Source: JADMIH01 sp036399775
GTDB lineage: Bacteria > Chloroflexota > Chloroflexia > QHBQ01 > JADMIH01
Direction of reading: 5' to 3'
NCBI GenBank assembly: GCA_036399775.1
Contig: DASWMJ010000084.1
Location: 186,001-250,000, forward strand
DNA: 64,000 nt
Every line of letters begins with the position of its first letter. Position 1 is the stretch's first letter. Of this stretch, positions 31,330-40,956 are shown one piece after another. A program made the translations under genes and the position numbers. Below the pieces are notes generated by a model. It searched no databases. It saw only the letters and a list, made by a program, of their open reading frames with translations, and was not told the DNA's origin.

Positions 31330-33645
31330 TTATCTAGTCTCTAGCGATTGCAGCAATTTTTGCGCGTCGTCTTTTTCTCCTTGAGAATCTGCCGCCTCTA
31401 GGGCTGCTTTCGCATCATTAATGGCTTCATTTTTATTACCAATTTCCTTATAGGCTTTTGCGCGCATAAAGTAGTACGCAAACATATTACCCTCTTTGTA
31501 GTTAATAGCAGAACCGAGATCAGCAATGGCCTTCTCTTTGTCTCCATCTTTAGCACGATGCATATAGGCATCGGCGCGCTTAAAATATGCATAGGAAAAT
31601 CCAGGCCTTTTGCTTATTGCTACCTCAATTGCGCTTAGTGCTTCATCGTAATTTTCTATAGCAATATAGGTTATGCCCAGTTCGTTGTACGCATCAGCGT
31701 GATCTGGTTGCAGACTTATAACCTTCTTGAAGCTCTTAATGGCATCATCATATCTAGTTAGTGATCGATATGCGTGCCCTAAGTCATAATGAGCCTCTGC
31801 ATAGTCATCGTTGATCTTCACAGCATATTGAAAGTACTCTACAGCCTTGGCAAGTGAGGCGTTGTCACCTCTCGCACTGTATAATCGGCCAAGTTCATAG
31901 TAAGCCTGCTCATAATCCGGGTCATGCTCTTTCGCAGCTTCGAACGAGAGCACGGCTTCGTCTTTATTCCCAATATCCTTTAGTAACTTCCCCCGCTGGT
32001 AATAAGCTTCTGCATTGTTCGGGTCAACCTTGATTGTTTGATCGAGCTCTTTAAGAGCCTCATCACGGATTGAATAGATTGAGTTTTCGGCCTTCACTGC
32101 AAGATCATGTTGACCTTTAGCTTTATAAGCCTTGCTAAGGGCTTCGTAAGCCTCTATATAGTTTGGGTCGTACCTGATAGCATTTAGGAAACTGGAAATA
32201 GCGCCATCAATATCTGTAGCGTTATTTCTCTTTCTATATGTAAGCCCTAATCTATAATAAGCCTCTGCATAATCACTCTTTATATCTATGACTCTCATGA
32301 AGTCCGCAATTGCCTCGTCATACTTCTCCAGCTCTGAACGGGCTTTAGCCCGGTCGTAATATGCTTCATAGTAATCAGAGGGTCTCAAATCTATAGCCGT
32401 TGAATAAAATGCTTCAGCTTCCTCTAAATGGCTTTCGCTATTATCATGGTAATGGGCTACATAACCAAGACCCCAATACGCTTCCGCCACCTTCGGGTCC
32501 TTGTCTTTGGCAGTTTGGAAGTCAGTACGTGCCGCGTCAAAGTCCTTAGCGTAGTAGAGTTGCACAATGCCCCGCGCCGAATATGCTTCAGCATAATCAG
32601 GCGCCAAGTCAATCGCTTTATTGAAATCATCTAGAGCTTCTTTGAATTTACAAGTACATCTGTAGGAGAATCCACGGTTATAATATGCCTCAACAAAATT
32701 TGGGTTTCTCCTAATACTCTCATCGTAGTTTTCTATAGCTTTGTCATGAGAACCCATAGCATTGTAGACATTCCCCAGATAATAATATATCAAGCTGACA
32801 TCTAGAGCCGTAGTTGTAGTAGTTGTACTTGTTAGATTAGACGATGCAACTATGGACCCCTCGAACATGCCTGATGCTTCTGCCCAGTTACCCTGCGAAT
32901 AATATATTAGTCCTGTAGCGAAGAGAGATAGGTATGATATAGTTTGCGATATATCACGTAGCTCCGCGCCCTCCCTGATGTCGTCACTAACCTGAATAGA
33001 AAAGCTTTTTGGCTCTTGTAAAAGCGGAGCATATTGCAGACCAGTTGGCATAGTTACGCTAATCATCCGTCTCTCGCTTGGCGAGCTAAGTATCTCAAAC
33101 TGAGCTTTAACCTCTAAGGTTGTCAAATCTCTATACCTGCCCCACACGATCATATCAGCTTTTTGCTCTTCTCCAATCTGTCTTGCCCTGTTGCTATCTG
33201 TGATTATGATGCCGGGACGTATAATCTGAATGTCGCCAGACAGGGTTGAGCTTAACTTGTCGAACAGAGTTTCCGTCAATTGATACTTCTGTGGATCCGG
33301 GCCATAGAAATCGAATATCAACAGTTTGGTGCTGTCCGTTGCTGGTTTTGGAAGCACACTTATTGCGATCCACGCAATAACAACTATACAAATACCTACA
33401 AATAAAGCGGGCAGAGCTAGAGACATACGAATTCGTCGCCAAATTGACACGCCCGACATAGGAGTAGAGATCAATGTGCTAGGAGTGCCAAGTAACCCCT
33501 GTAAAGCAACACCTATTACTGTAGTAGCTAGACCGACAAACAATGGTGTAGTCTCACCGAGGTGCTGCTGAAAGAACAATATGACTAGGAATGCACCCGC
33601 ACCGCTGACAAGGAGAATTCTAAGTAGTATGCGCTGATCATTCAT
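31330..33645 (-). CDS. Large TPR-repeat membrane protein
   Basis: A 771-residue protein. Three transmembrane helices (about 8-25, 33-52 and 75-97) precede a soluble alpha/beta region (110-230). From about 235 to the end there are roughly 13 tetratricopeptide repeats; each has the typical AYYNRGFSYR, AEAYYRLGLTYR or AYNELGITYIA helix. TPRs are protein-docking surfaces; no enzymatic motif is present. Its AT-richer DNA and different codon use stand out from the flanking genes, suggesting acquisition or different constraint. It converges with the hydrolase gene (21 bases apart). Confidence 0.85.
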   Translation of the reverse strand: MNDQRILLRILLVSGAGAFLVILFFQQHLGETTPLFVGLATTVIGVALQGLLGTPSTLISTPMSGVSIWRRIRMSLALPALFVGICIVVIAWIAISVLPKPATDSTKLLIFDFYGPDPQKYQLTETLFDKLSSTLSGDIQIIRPGIIITDSNRARQIGEEQKADMIVWGRYRDLTTLEVKAQFEILSSPSERRMISVTMPTGLQYAPLLQEPKSFSIQVSDDIREGAELRDISQTISYLSLFATGLIYYSQGNWAEASGMFEGSIVASSNLTSTTTTTTALDVSLIYYYLGNVYNAMGSHDKAIENYDESIRRNPNFVEAYYNRGFSYRCTCKFKEALDDFNKAIDLAPDYAEAYSARGIVQLYYAKDFDAARTDFQTAKDKDPKVAEAYWGLGYVAHYHDNSESHLEEAEAFYSTAIDLRPSDYYEAYYDRAKARSELEKYDEAIADFMRVIDIKSDYAEAYYRLGLTYRKRNNATDIDGAISSFLNAIRYDPNYIEAYEALSKAYKAKGQHDLAVKAENSIYSIRDEALKELDQTIKVDPNNAEAYYQRGKLLKDIGNKDEAVLSFEAAKEHDPDYEQAYYELGRLYSARGDNASLAKAVEYFQYAVKINDDYAEAHYDLGHAYRSLTRYDDAIKSFKKVISLQPDHADAYNELGITYIAIENYDEALSAIEVAISKRPGFSYAYFKRADAYMHRAKDGDKEKAIADLGSAINYKEGNMFAYYFMRAKAYKEIGNKNEAINDAKAALEAADSQGEKDDAQKLLQSLETR

Positions 33646-33902
33646 GTTGTCACCTGTTTACTTTTGCTACCAAGCATGGATAATTACAAATGCGATTCAT
33701 GTGGCCTGTTAATAGATTATGAATATCACTATCTATAGTCAAAAGCACAAGAAACAAGAGCCAGAAATTGAACTTGCAACGACAGTCGAAATACATGTTC
33801 AGGTAAGTTGATGTGCGACATTATACAGGATAAGTGGGGTGAATTCAATACTATTTTGTGATTTAATCCTCGGGGAAGTATAATTGCGAATAGCGTAAGT
33901 CG

Positions 33903-34538
33903 TCACGGAGGTCCACTCAACAAGCGATTCATCTGGTAGGTCATCAGGAAGCGGGCGTCTCTAAGGAGGCTTTCGCGGCGAGCATCGGGATTATGCCAGG
34001 CTGGGGTCTCTATGGCGGGAGAGGTATAAACGGTCAGGCCTGCATCGCGGGCGATGAAGGCGGCGCGCTTGATGTGGTGCGGGTCGGTGACAAGGATGGC
34101 CGTGCTCCAACCGTGAGAGTGCATGAGGGCGCGGCTGTGCTGGATATTGGTAACGGTGTCGCGTGCCTGCTCTTCCAGAACGATTGCATCAGACGGCACA
34201 CCATCGGCTTGAAGCACCTGGGACATGGCTCCCGCTTCGCTCGGAGGCGGGCCTGTGAAGCCACCCGTTGGGATGACGTGGGCAGCCAGACCGCGATGGT
34301 AGAGCGTGGCAGCGTGGTGGGCACGAGCCTGCACGCACGCGCTAAAGGTGGTGCTGATGACGTTGCCTTCGTAGCTGGGGCAACCAAGCACTATGATGAC
34401 ATCTGCGGGTACGGCGTGGTCGGTCTCATTGTCGGTAGCCACGTAGGCAACGTCTAGCCCGTACCATAAAATAAACCCAAGCACGCCAGCGGCCAGGAGC
34501 AACAGCACGATTTTGGCGCGTTGCCGCCATTTATTCAT
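33903..34538 (-). CDS. YdcF/SanA-like (DUF218) envelope protein
   Basis: A 211-residue protein with one N-terminal helix (IVLLLLAAGVLGFILWYGL) and a DUF218 domain. Its features are DVIIVLGCPSYEG, TGGFTGPPPSEAGAM, LEEQARDTVTNIQHSR and ILVTDPHHIKRAAFI. Relatives (ElyC, SanA, YdcF) act in envelope integrity or peptidoglycan/lipid-carrier metabolism, mostly without a known reaction. It stands alone; the 257 bases upstream (33646-33902) show no clear feature. Confidence 0.87.
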   Translation of the reverse strand: MNKWRQRAKIVLLLLAAGVLGFILWYGLDVAYVATDNETDHAVPADVIIVLGCPSYEGNVISTTFSACVQARAHHAATLYHRGLAAHVIPTGGFTGPPPSEAGAMSQVLQADGVPSDAIVLEEQARDTVTNIQHSRALMHSHGWSTAILVTDPHHIKRAAFIARDAGLTVYTSPAIETPAWHNPDARRESLLRDARFLMTYQMNRLLSGPP

Positions 34539-34587
34539 ATGGGTGTATGCCCAATATCAGATGCTCCCCGTGCAGGCGTGCTAGCCC

Positions 34588-34968
34588 CTACCGCTTACTA
34601 GCCTCCCACTCCGCATCCGCCAGGGCAAGGGCTTCAAAGTGCTCGAACAAGCGCCTATCGCCGGTCTCCTGCCTCAAGCCATGCACATAGTCCTTGACTT
34701 TATCCCAGACTGCGTCTATCGCGTACCAGTCGAAAATCAGTTCTCCGTTGAGCAATCCGTGTTTGTAGTATAGGCCGAGCAACTCAAAGTAACCGCAGGT
34801 CTTGCTTACTTTAAGCCGTTCTTCGCTGCCAAAGGGGTATTTCTTTACGAACTCGGCATAATCCGCAATGAAATCTTCACTCCAGATATAGTCTACCGCT
34901 TCCGGCATGCCGGGCCACTGGGCGAAATGGAGCAAGAGCATGGCATCTTCATGAGTCGGCTTGTCCAC
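34588..34968 (-). CDS. Hypothetical protein (DUF4760-like)
   Basis: A 126-residue soluble, acidic, helical protein. The pattern AEFVKKYPFGSEERLKVSKT, YFELLGLYYKHGLLNGELIF and DWYAIDAVWDKVK resembles DUF4760-type proteins of unknown function. The start is a GTG at 34968 with AGGAGGAACAAT upstream, a strong site. It is separated by 49 bases from the YdcF-like gene on the same strand. Confidence 0.75.
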   Translation of the reverse strand: MDKPTHEDAMLLLHFAQWPGMPEAVDYIWSEDFIADYAEFVKKYPFGSEERLKVSKTCGYFELLGLYYKHGLLNGELIFDWYAIDAVWDKVKDYVHGLRQETGDRRLFEHFEALALADAEWEASKR

Positions 34969-35133
34969 ATTGTTCCTCCTTTTGGCGCATCACAGAAAGC
35001 ACACCGCTTAGATAGCTCATAACTCTACCTACCGGAGTGATGCGAAGTATATCATTAGCTATAAAGGCATGCAAGGTCACAGTTCCTCCATCTTCTGATG
35101 CATACGCTTTCCATATGTTAGACTTGATGAACA

Positions 35134-36147
35134 ATGGCACGTAGTATGTTCGATACGACACCACGAAAGAGGTTGAGCACGCGCCGACGTATCCGCCCGC
35201 GCAATCTCTTGCTGTTATTTCTCCTGGCCGCCTTTATCGCCCTGAACGGGGTCGCGTGGATGCAGGCCTGGGCGATGACCCACTACGCGCCTGCCGGGCA
35301 GCGCACCTCCGCGATTGAGGCCCTTTCGCCACCGGAGAAGGCGTGGATAGTGCTCACGGGCGTCTCCAACCCCAGGCCCCAGAACTCCGTCACACCGCGT
35401 GACCTGGGCCTCGATTATGAGACGCGCTCTATTGAAGTGGACCGAGGTGGCACCCTGGAAGCCTGGTACGTGCCCCATGCCAACCCCCTCGGTATCGTGC
35501 TGATGTTCCCAGGATACGCTGCGAGCAAGGATACTCTCCTAACCTCATCTGCGGCTTTCCACGAAATCGGATACGACACTCTCCTGGTGGACTTCAGAGG
35601 CGTGGGCGGGTCGAGCGGCCAGGACACTACGCTGGGTATTCGAGAGGGCATTGATGTTGCCAGGTCGGTGGAATACGCGCGTCGCACATGGCCGGGCCGT
35701 CCCACTGTGCTGTACGGCGTCTCGATGGGAAGCGCCGCCATCTTGCGCGCTATCGCCACAGAGAACGTCCAACCCGACGCTATCATCCTCGAAAGCCCCT
35801 TCGACCGCCTCCTCTCAACGGTCGGCAACCGCTTCCACGCAATGGGCCTCCCCGCCTTCCCTGCCTCTGAGTTGCTCGTCTTCTGGGGCAGCGTGCAGCA
35901 AGGCTCTAACGGCTTCAACCATAATCCCGCAGACTACGCAAGGTCGGTGCGCTGCCCCGCTCTGCTCATGCGTGGCGAGAACGATCCCCGCGTCACAACC
36001 TCCGAAGTCGCCGCCATTATGGAGCAGCTAGGCGGGCAGAAAAGGTTCGTCAACTTCCCCAACGCCACCCACCAGCTACTCTCCGCAGCCGATCGTGCCC
36101 TTTGGAAGTCGCAGGTAACAGCCTTCCTCGCCCAGGTCACTGAATAA
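35134..36147 (+). CDS. Membrane-anchored alpha/beta hydrolase
   Basis: A 337-residue protein with a basic N-terminus, one helix (residues 24-45) and an extracytoplasmic hydrolase domain. The catalytic triad is Ser197 (YGVSMGSAA), Asp284 (MRGENDPRV) and His313 (NATHQLL), with MFPGYAASKD supplying the oxyanion hole. It is of the BAAT/serine aminopeptidase-like type; the substrate is unknown. The ATG at 35134 lacks an obvious ribosome-binding site, and a second ATG at codon 5 is possible. A stem-loop follows at 36184-36214. Confidence 0.83.
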   Translation: MARSMFDTTPRKRLSTRRRIRPRNLLLLFLLAAFIALNGVAWMQAWAMTHYAPAGQRTSAIEALSPPEKAWIVLTGVSNPRPQNSVTPRDLGLDYETRSIEVDRGGTLEAWYVPHANPLGIVLMFPGYAASKDTLLTSSAAFHEIGYDTLLVDFRGVGGSSGQDTTLGIREGIDVARSVEYARRTWPGRPTVLYGVSMGSAAILRAIATENVQPDAIILESPFDRLLSTVGNRFHAMGLPAFPASELLVFWGSVQQGSNGFNHNPADYARSVRCPALLMRGENDPRVTTSEVAAIMEQLGGQKRFVNFPNATHQLLSAADRALWKSQVTAFLAQVTE

Positions 36148-36183
36148 CCCAGAGTAGAGACGCAAAGGTCATGGAATGAAACA

Positions 36184-36214
36184 ATCCAGCCACCTTAGCA
36201 CCGGGTGGCTGGAT
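36184..36214. terminator. Stem-loop between convergent genes
   Basis: ATCCAGCCACC (36184-36194) and GGTGGCTGGAT (36204-36214) form an 11-bp perfect stem with a 9-base loop. It lies between the convergent hydrolase and TadG-like genes. There is no T-tract, so this is a probable but unproven bidirectional terminator. Confidence 0.55.
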
Positions 36215-36237
36215 CGTCCGCTTACTACGAGCGACGG

Positions 36238-37692
36238 CTAGTTGTCGAGGAAGATAACGTGTACCGGGGTCTGGCGGAGGTTGCCGTGCCGTCCTGAAGA
36301 TTTTGTCGAGTAGATGTGTTGTGCTGTACCTTCGATATGCCACTTGATCCGAGTCCCGGCATTAGGCGACGTTCCGTCGGCACCAGGCCCCGTGATAGGT
36401 TCAGGTGAAGGAGTAGGACGCGGTGTGGGCGTGGGATCCTCCGGCCGGCATGAAACGTCGCCCTTCTTCATCAAGAAGGCAACAATGACACGGACATGGA
36501 AACGGGTACCACTTCCTGTGCCTGGAATTCTATCATCGAAGATAGGAAAGAGGACGGTAATGCCGTTGCCGCCATTCTCGTTATCCACCCTGTCCTGGAA
36601 GTCCTGGCAGTTGGAATTTACCGCGCCGGATGAGCCTTCCAACCACCAGCCATCCCATTTTGGGCCGTAGACTATGTAAGGGACAAACGTGGGATCATTA
36701 GCAGGGTTATAAGTGCTAGCGTTGCCAGGGTCGTGAACGGATACGAAATGCTGTGTTGGCCCCCAGCCGCCACTTGTATTTCTGTAGTCGGGGCAAAAGG
36801 TCGCCCATTGAGCTTTGGTCACCGACGGGTTGAAGCCACAGGTAATCCAAGCTTTAGCGACGCTCGCTGAGCCGCCATCGGCAGTGTAGTTTACCCAACC
36901 CCAGTTGCCGCTTCCCGCGTCGAAAGCGGAATCTATCAGTTGGTAACGGTTGCCTTCGCGAATGTTCTCAATATCTAAGGTCTGCGTAAAAAGTCCAATT
37001 GGTACCAGGCTTACGTTGTCGGAAATCGCGCCCACACCCATGAAGGCGGTTGCGGTGGCGGTTGCGCCAACCTTATTGTAGCCAAAGATGGCCGCGAAGT
37101 ATGAGCCGGTCTCGGCTCTGCCTTTCACCATGATACCTTTAGCCCCCAGGGTCCAGGGCACCGAGCCATTGTCCCCAACCTCACAAGGCCCTCGTCCCTG
37201 CCCGACTCCGCAATTAACTCCACCTTTGACCTTGCCTGTAACAACGGTCACAATCTGCTTGTTGTCGTTTATGAAGTAGGCCTGGAGGGTTTGCGTAACC
37301 ACTCCATTCACCCCAGCATAGGAATCTATAGCCTGCCGGATGTTCAACTCATAGGAACCGCCATAATCTACGTCATAGTCCGGGTACTTATTCATCATAT
37401 CTTCGTAGTATGTCAGCATCACCCGCGTCCCGGCCACAGCAGCGCCATCAACGGCGTTTTGCGCGTCACGCCGCTTGTTCAACATCGAGCCGCCATCAAC
37501 GGCCAGCGCGACCGCGAGCACAAGGACCGTCATCATCAGGACGATAAAAACCATGGCCTGGCCGCGAGCTTTTTTGCGCTCGACTATCTTTCTTCGACGG
37601 AGCCTTTCTCGCTCGAACGCCGAACGGCTTGAGGATTGCCGTTTCTCGGATCCTGCGATTTGATGCGGGCTTCTATGTAGCTCTCTGTTCAT
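36238..37692 (-). CDS. TadG-like surface protein
   Basis: A 484-residue protein. After a basic cytoplasmic stretch, KKARGQAMVFIVLMMTVLVL begins the TadG/TadE-type N-terminal helix. VDGGSMLNKRRDAQNAVDGA follows, typical of putative Flp pilus-assembly TadG-like proteins. The long extracellular part has no named domain and ends with a Pro/Thr-rich stretch (near residue 430). The start at 37692 has GGAGG 8 bases upstream and replaces a longer open frame. It is grouped with two TadE-like genes upstream on the same strand. Confidence 0.82.
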   Translation of the reverse strand: MNRELHRSPHQIAGSEKRQSSSRSAFERERLRRRKIVERKKARGQAMVFIVLMMTVLVLAVALAVDGGSMLNKRRDAQNAVDGAAVAGTRVMLTYYEDMMNKYPDYDVDYGGSYELNIRQAIDSYAGVNGVVTQTLQAYFINDNKQIVTVVTGKVKGGVNCGVGQGRGPCEVGDNGSVPWTLGAKGIMVKGRAETGSYFAAIFGYNKVGATATATAFMGVGAISDNVSLVPIGLFTQTLDIENIREGNRYQLIDSAFDAGSGNWGWVNYTADGGSASVAKAWITCGFNPSVTKAQWATFCPDYRNTSGGWGPTQHFVSVHDPGNASTYNPANDPTFVPYIVYGPKWDGWWLEGSSGAVNSNCQDFQDRVDNENGGNGITVLFPIFDDRIPGTGSGTRFHVRVIVAFLMKKGDVSCRPEDPTPTPRPTPSPEPITGPGADGTSPNAGTRIKWHIEGTAQHIYSTKSSGRHGNLRQTPVHVIFLDN

Positions 37693-37747
37693 ATGGTGCC
37701 TCCGAACCGGGTGTTGCGTTATCTGATAGCTGGCATGCGGGAGCGTG

Positions 37748-38230
37748 CTACGGGCAGGTAGCATTCTTCCCGTTGTCCATTATGATCTGCGTTGCCGACT
37801 TGCGAATGGTGATTGACTTCATCCCCAGCATACCTGGTAGGAAGAGATCTTTGACTTCGTAGCTTACGGTCACTTTGATAGGTGTGCTTGAGCACCGCCG
37901 CACGCATTCAGCAGGCTCGACCTGGATACTGGCCTGGTTAACGCGTTGCATCACCGACCCTCTATCTATGGCGACCTGTCGCGCACGGTCCTGGATGTTG
38001 TCGTGGTCCGCCACAGGCGCGCCGCAGGAGGGCGACGCTACGTCGCGCTCAGGGTATTTTGAAGCATAAGCTGCTCCTTCGCCCGCCATATTCTCTACAA
38101 CCGCCCCTATGTAGTAGGCCCTACCGAAATCCACAGCCGCCGCGAGAAGCATGGCAAGGAAAAGACTCATCAGGGCGGCCTCTACCACCGCCTGTCCTTT
38201 TGTGGCCCGCCTATTGCGATTAACTTTCAT
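37748..38230 (-). CDS. TadE-like pseudopilin
   Basis: A 160-residue protein with the TadE signature: RRATKGQAVVEAALMSLFLA starts the single helix, and VDFGRAYYIGAVVENMAGEG follows. In tight adherence systems TadE is a minor pseudopilin processed by a prepilin peptidase. The start at 38230 (MKVNRNRR) was chosen because TadE-like proteins begin with a short basic leader; earlier starts are possible. It lies 55 bases upstream of the TadG-like gene. Confidence 0.8.
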   Translation of the reverse strand: MKVNRNRRATKGQAVVEAALMSLFLAMLLAAAVDFGRAYYIGAVVENMAGEGAAYASKYPERDVASPSCGAPVADHDNIQDRARQVAIDRGSVMQRVNQASIQVEPAECVRRCSSTPIKVTVSYEVKDLFLPGMLGMKSITIRKSATQIIMDNGKNATCP

Positions 38231-38320
38231 AGTCGTAAAAGCCTTTTCGTGTTGCATAGTTACAAAGGTCGATGACAGTCTCAAATTGTGATACGGACGA
38301 TCATTTTCAGATGATCTACT

Positions 38321-38355
38321 CAGTGTAGAGGGAGGGCTGTACTCCCTCTACACTG
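38321..38355. terminator. Stem-loop between two TadE-like genes
   Basis: CAGTGTAGAGGGAG (38321-38334) pairs perfectly with CTCCCTCTACACTG (38342-38355) around a 7-base loop. It lies just after the stop codon (38367) of the upstream TadE-like gene on the minus strand. It may attenuate transcription into the next genes. Confidence 0.6.
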
Positions 38356-38366
38356 TAGTGTCTGAC

Positions 38367-39662
38367 TTAGGGTCCGCATAGGGGATCGTAACCCGACGTG
38401 GCAGATGCGGTAATGCTGACCGATTGGTAACCTACCTTACTAGCGCTTATGGTCACCGTTATATTGCTTGCGGGGTCAGGGTAGCTGCCGGTCTTACAGA
38501 AGCCATATATTCCTGTGCCCACGTTAGGCAGAGCGCCACTGAAGCTGCCGGTTGAGTTGACCGTAGCGCCGTTTATGAGATTGCCCAAATCATCTTTGAG
38601 ATCGATACCGATGTCGAGGGTCCCGGTGGCGCCGGTTCTCTTCTTCAGGTGGAGGGCGGAAATTACTAACCGCCTGGTAGGTGTGGCCGTAGCCGTAGCT
38701 GTGCTCGTAGAGGTGGGTACAGAAGTGCTGGTAGAGGTGGGTACAGCTGTATTAGTAGAGGTGGCTACAGCTGTATTAGTAGAGGTAGCCGTACTGATAG
38801 GTAGCGATGTGGCGGTCTTTGTAGCAGTGCTGCTCGGAGGCACAGCCGTGCTGGTAGCGGTGAATGACGTAGCTGTACCTGTAGGCACGGGTGTATCGGT
38901 GGAAACGGGGGTGAATGTCCCTGTAGGCGTGCTGCTGGCTGGTACGGTTGTATTGGTGCTGATGCTGGTGTTGGTGGCCGTAGCAGTGTTCGTACTGGTG
39001 GAGGTATTGGTTGCTGTAGCAGTGGGAGTGCGGGTGGGGCTTGGTCCTGCTGTGTAGGTAGGCGCGGGCGTCAGGCTTACGGTGCAGGAATCAGGTTCGT
39101 CACCCCACCTGAGGATTGTCCGGGCAGAGCGCATCTTCACATCAATACCGCGGGGGGCAAACACTTGAAAAAAGGGCACGATGAATTCGTAATGGTAGAC
39201 CGATTCGACGTTGATGCGGTTGCCGGGTAGCGTAGCTTCAGACAACTCGTCATAGTCCATAGGCACAACTGTGGGGGTGCCATTACCGTTATCGAACCAG
39301 ACAGCGACCTTCAGATCGGAGCCTGGCAGCCCCCACACTTTCTCGCGCGTTTTGTCTATAACATTGCAAGTCCCATCGGCCACCACCACCTGCGTGGGGA
39401 TCGGCGTTCCCAGGGTTCGCCTGTTGGCGGCTTCAGAAGCCGAAAAGAGGTCCCTGGGCCTGATAATGCCATAGCGCACGCCTTCCTGGGCGCTATTCGA
39501 GACCACGTTGTAAGCCAGCAGGAAACGCCCCATCTCTATGATGCCGAATAGGATCATAAAGAGAAGCAGGCTTACGAGAGAGAATTCATAGAGACCCTGG
39601 CCACGCCTGGATCGTGGTATTTTTTTTGTCAGCCTTGATATGCGATAGACATGGCGGAGCAT
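38367..39662 (-). CDS. TadE-like protein with Thr-rich stalk and C-terminal beta domain
   Basis: A 431-residue protein. RGQGLYEFSLVSLLLFMILF then IIEMGRFLLAYNVVSNSAQE is the TadE-like helix and tail. A stalk of about 110 residues made of Thr/Ser/Asn/Ala/Pro repeats (TATNTSTSTNTAT, TSTNTAVPTSTS) follows, probably glycosylated and extended. The C-terminal 90 residues resemble an Ig-like/carboxypeptidase-regulatory beta domain (LVISALHLKKRTG, IGIDLKDDLGN). The start was set at the ATG 39662; an in-frame TTG is 12 bases upstream. It is the first of three related surface genes. Confidence 0.82.
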   Translation of the reverse strand: MLRHVYRISRLTKKIPRSRRGQGLYEFSLVSLLLFMILFGIIEMGRFLLAYNVVSNSAQEGVRYGIIRPRDLFSASEAANRRTLGTPIPTQVVVADGTCNVIDKTREKVWGLPGSDLKVAVWFDNGNGTPTVVPMDYDELSEATLPGNRINVESVYHYEFIVPFFQVFAPRGIDVKMRSARTILRWGDEPDSCTVSLTPAPTYTAGPSPTRTPTATATNTSTSTNTATATNTSISTNTTVPASSTPTGTFTPVSTDTPVPTGTATSFTATSTAVPPSSTATKTATSLPISTATSTNTAVATSTNTAVPTSTSTSVPTSTSTATATATPTRRLVISALHLKKRTGATGTLDIGIDLKDDLGNLINGATVNSTGSFSGALPNVGTGIYGFCKTGSYPDPASNITVTISASKVGYQSVSITASATSGYDPLCGP

Positions 39663-39980
39663 GCGGGGATCCAACCTTACAAAGAAGACGATTACGCCCT
39701 TTTGATGATTATGCTCCAGAATACTCTCCGAGGTAATGAGAATTCAGTACCGGATAGCCCTGCTGATAGTAACCCTTTTGTACTGGGACCAGTACCAGGG
39801 ATAGGAAGGTAGTCTTACATGAGTCATTGCGGCGACTATATGAAATATGTTACATGGCTGGAAAATACCATAGCTAATAGCTAAATCGGCCACTCAACGA
39901 TTGTCGCAACACAGCCCGTAGAGGCGCGGAGAGGCCGAGGTCGTTATTAGTCTACTGATGTCGGGTATCTGGCTGAGGGG
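39663..39980. other. Gene-free gap upstream of the tad-like cluster
   Basis: About 318 AT-richer bases with no convincing gene. A small dyad GTACTGG-GA-CCAGTAC lies at 39780-39795 and could be an operator. I could not settle on a promoter. Confidence 0.4.
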
Positions 39981-40868
39981 CTACGTGGTGCGCCGCCAGG
40001 TGGTGGGTTCGGAGGGAGCGACTTCCTCTTTTAACCAGAGGCCGGTGGAGAGTGCGATTTTGTGGCCCCAGGGTGGGCTTAGCTGGCTGAAAGGCTCGTA
40101 CTCGGTGAAGCCGAGCTTGCGGACGAGAGCTAAAGAACCTGCATTGACGGCATCGGTGTCCCAGGTGGGTTGCAAGCCGAGGTTGAGGCAGTGTTCGATG
40201 AAGGCGGCACAGGTGATGGCAGCCAGACCTCTTTTCCTGTATGGCTCGGCAGTCTCTACGTCTATGTTTGCCTGCCGGGAACTGACTGTGATAGCGTAAC
40301 AGATGCTTGCGATCTCGCCGTTGATGAGCATGCAGAAGCCGAAGCCTCCCTGTGCGTAGTTGTCATAGCCTCCCCAGAAGGAAGCTATGAACTGGCGCAT
40401 CTCGCTGTCTATGCGCTCAGCGAGGGGGCGGTCTATCGGCACGACTTCCGAGCCAGGCGGGAGGGATTGCCGCCAGTTGAAGGGTGGCTGGTCCGAGTTA
40501 TATTTGAAGCCTCTGCGCCCTATGACGTGGAGCGTGCCCGCGTAGTCATCGAGCAGCGCTCTTTCCCACTCCTGGCCTATGGGAACGTAGCCATAGAGGT
40601 GTTGAAAGATGCCTGGTTCGGATGGGGCTTCCTTGATGAATTGGCGCAGGGCGGATGCGCCTGTGTCTCCGGCCACGTAGTATTCAAAAGTGCGAGCAAG
40701 TAGGGCGGCGCTGGGGTTGTGCGGATCGTCAACGAATATCCTGCCCTCTTGCTTGCCCTCGAAGAAGGAGTCGATATAGGCTTCGTCGGCCCAGGCGTCC
40801 TTGAAGATGGGCGCTGCTATGCCGATCTGGGACGAGGGAAGTTCGTAGACGAGTTGTTCGCCGGGCAT
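39981..40868 (-). CDS. GNAT-family N-acetyltransferase
   Basis: A 295-residue protein with an N-terminal half of unknown fold and a C-terminal GNAT domain. AEPYRKRGLAAITCAAFIEH is the acetyl-CoA pyrophosphate-binding loop, and NAGSLALVRKLGFTEYEPF is the last strand-helix block. It resembles the GNAT_acetyltran group whose substrates are unknown. A perfect 19-bp hairpin lies just upstream of its start (40897-40937). Confidence 0.83.
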   Translation of the reverse strand: MPGEQLVYELPSSQIGIAAPIFKDAWADEAYIDSFFEGKQEGRIFVDDPHNPSAALLARTFEYYVAGDTGASALRQFIKEAPSEPGIFQHLYGYVPIGQEWERALLDDYAGTLHVIGRRGFKYNSDQPPFNWRQSLPPGSEVVPIDRPLAERIDSEMRQFIASFWGGYDNYAQGGFGFCMLINGEIASICYAITVSSRQANIDVETAEPYRKRGLAAITCAAFIEHCLNLGLQPTWDTDAVNAGSLALVRKLGFTEYEPFSQLSPPWGHKIALSTGLWLKEEVAPSEPTTWRRTT

Positions 40869-40896
40869 ATTGCTCTCCTGGGTGCTGCCTTATACC

Positions 40897-40937
40897 ATTC
40901 ACCAAAATTGACGCCTGAGGCGTCAATTTTGGTGAAT
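40897..40937 (-). terminator. Perfect 19-bp hairpin downstream of the desaturase gene
   Basis: 40897-40915 and 40919-40937 are perfect complements with a 3-base loop; the arm ends in ATTTTGGTGAAT. It is placed 20 bases after the desaturase stop and before the GNAT gene. It probably terminates or attenuates transcription, though the run of T is inside the stem rather than after it. Confidence 0.65.
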
Positions 40938-40956
40938 TGCTATGGGGTCAGGTTGT

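Noticed and set aside
34949..35164. A 71-codon minus-strand frame overlapping two gene starts
   Set aside because: Overlaps the starts of both the DUF4760-like and hydrolase genes; no family and a weak start.
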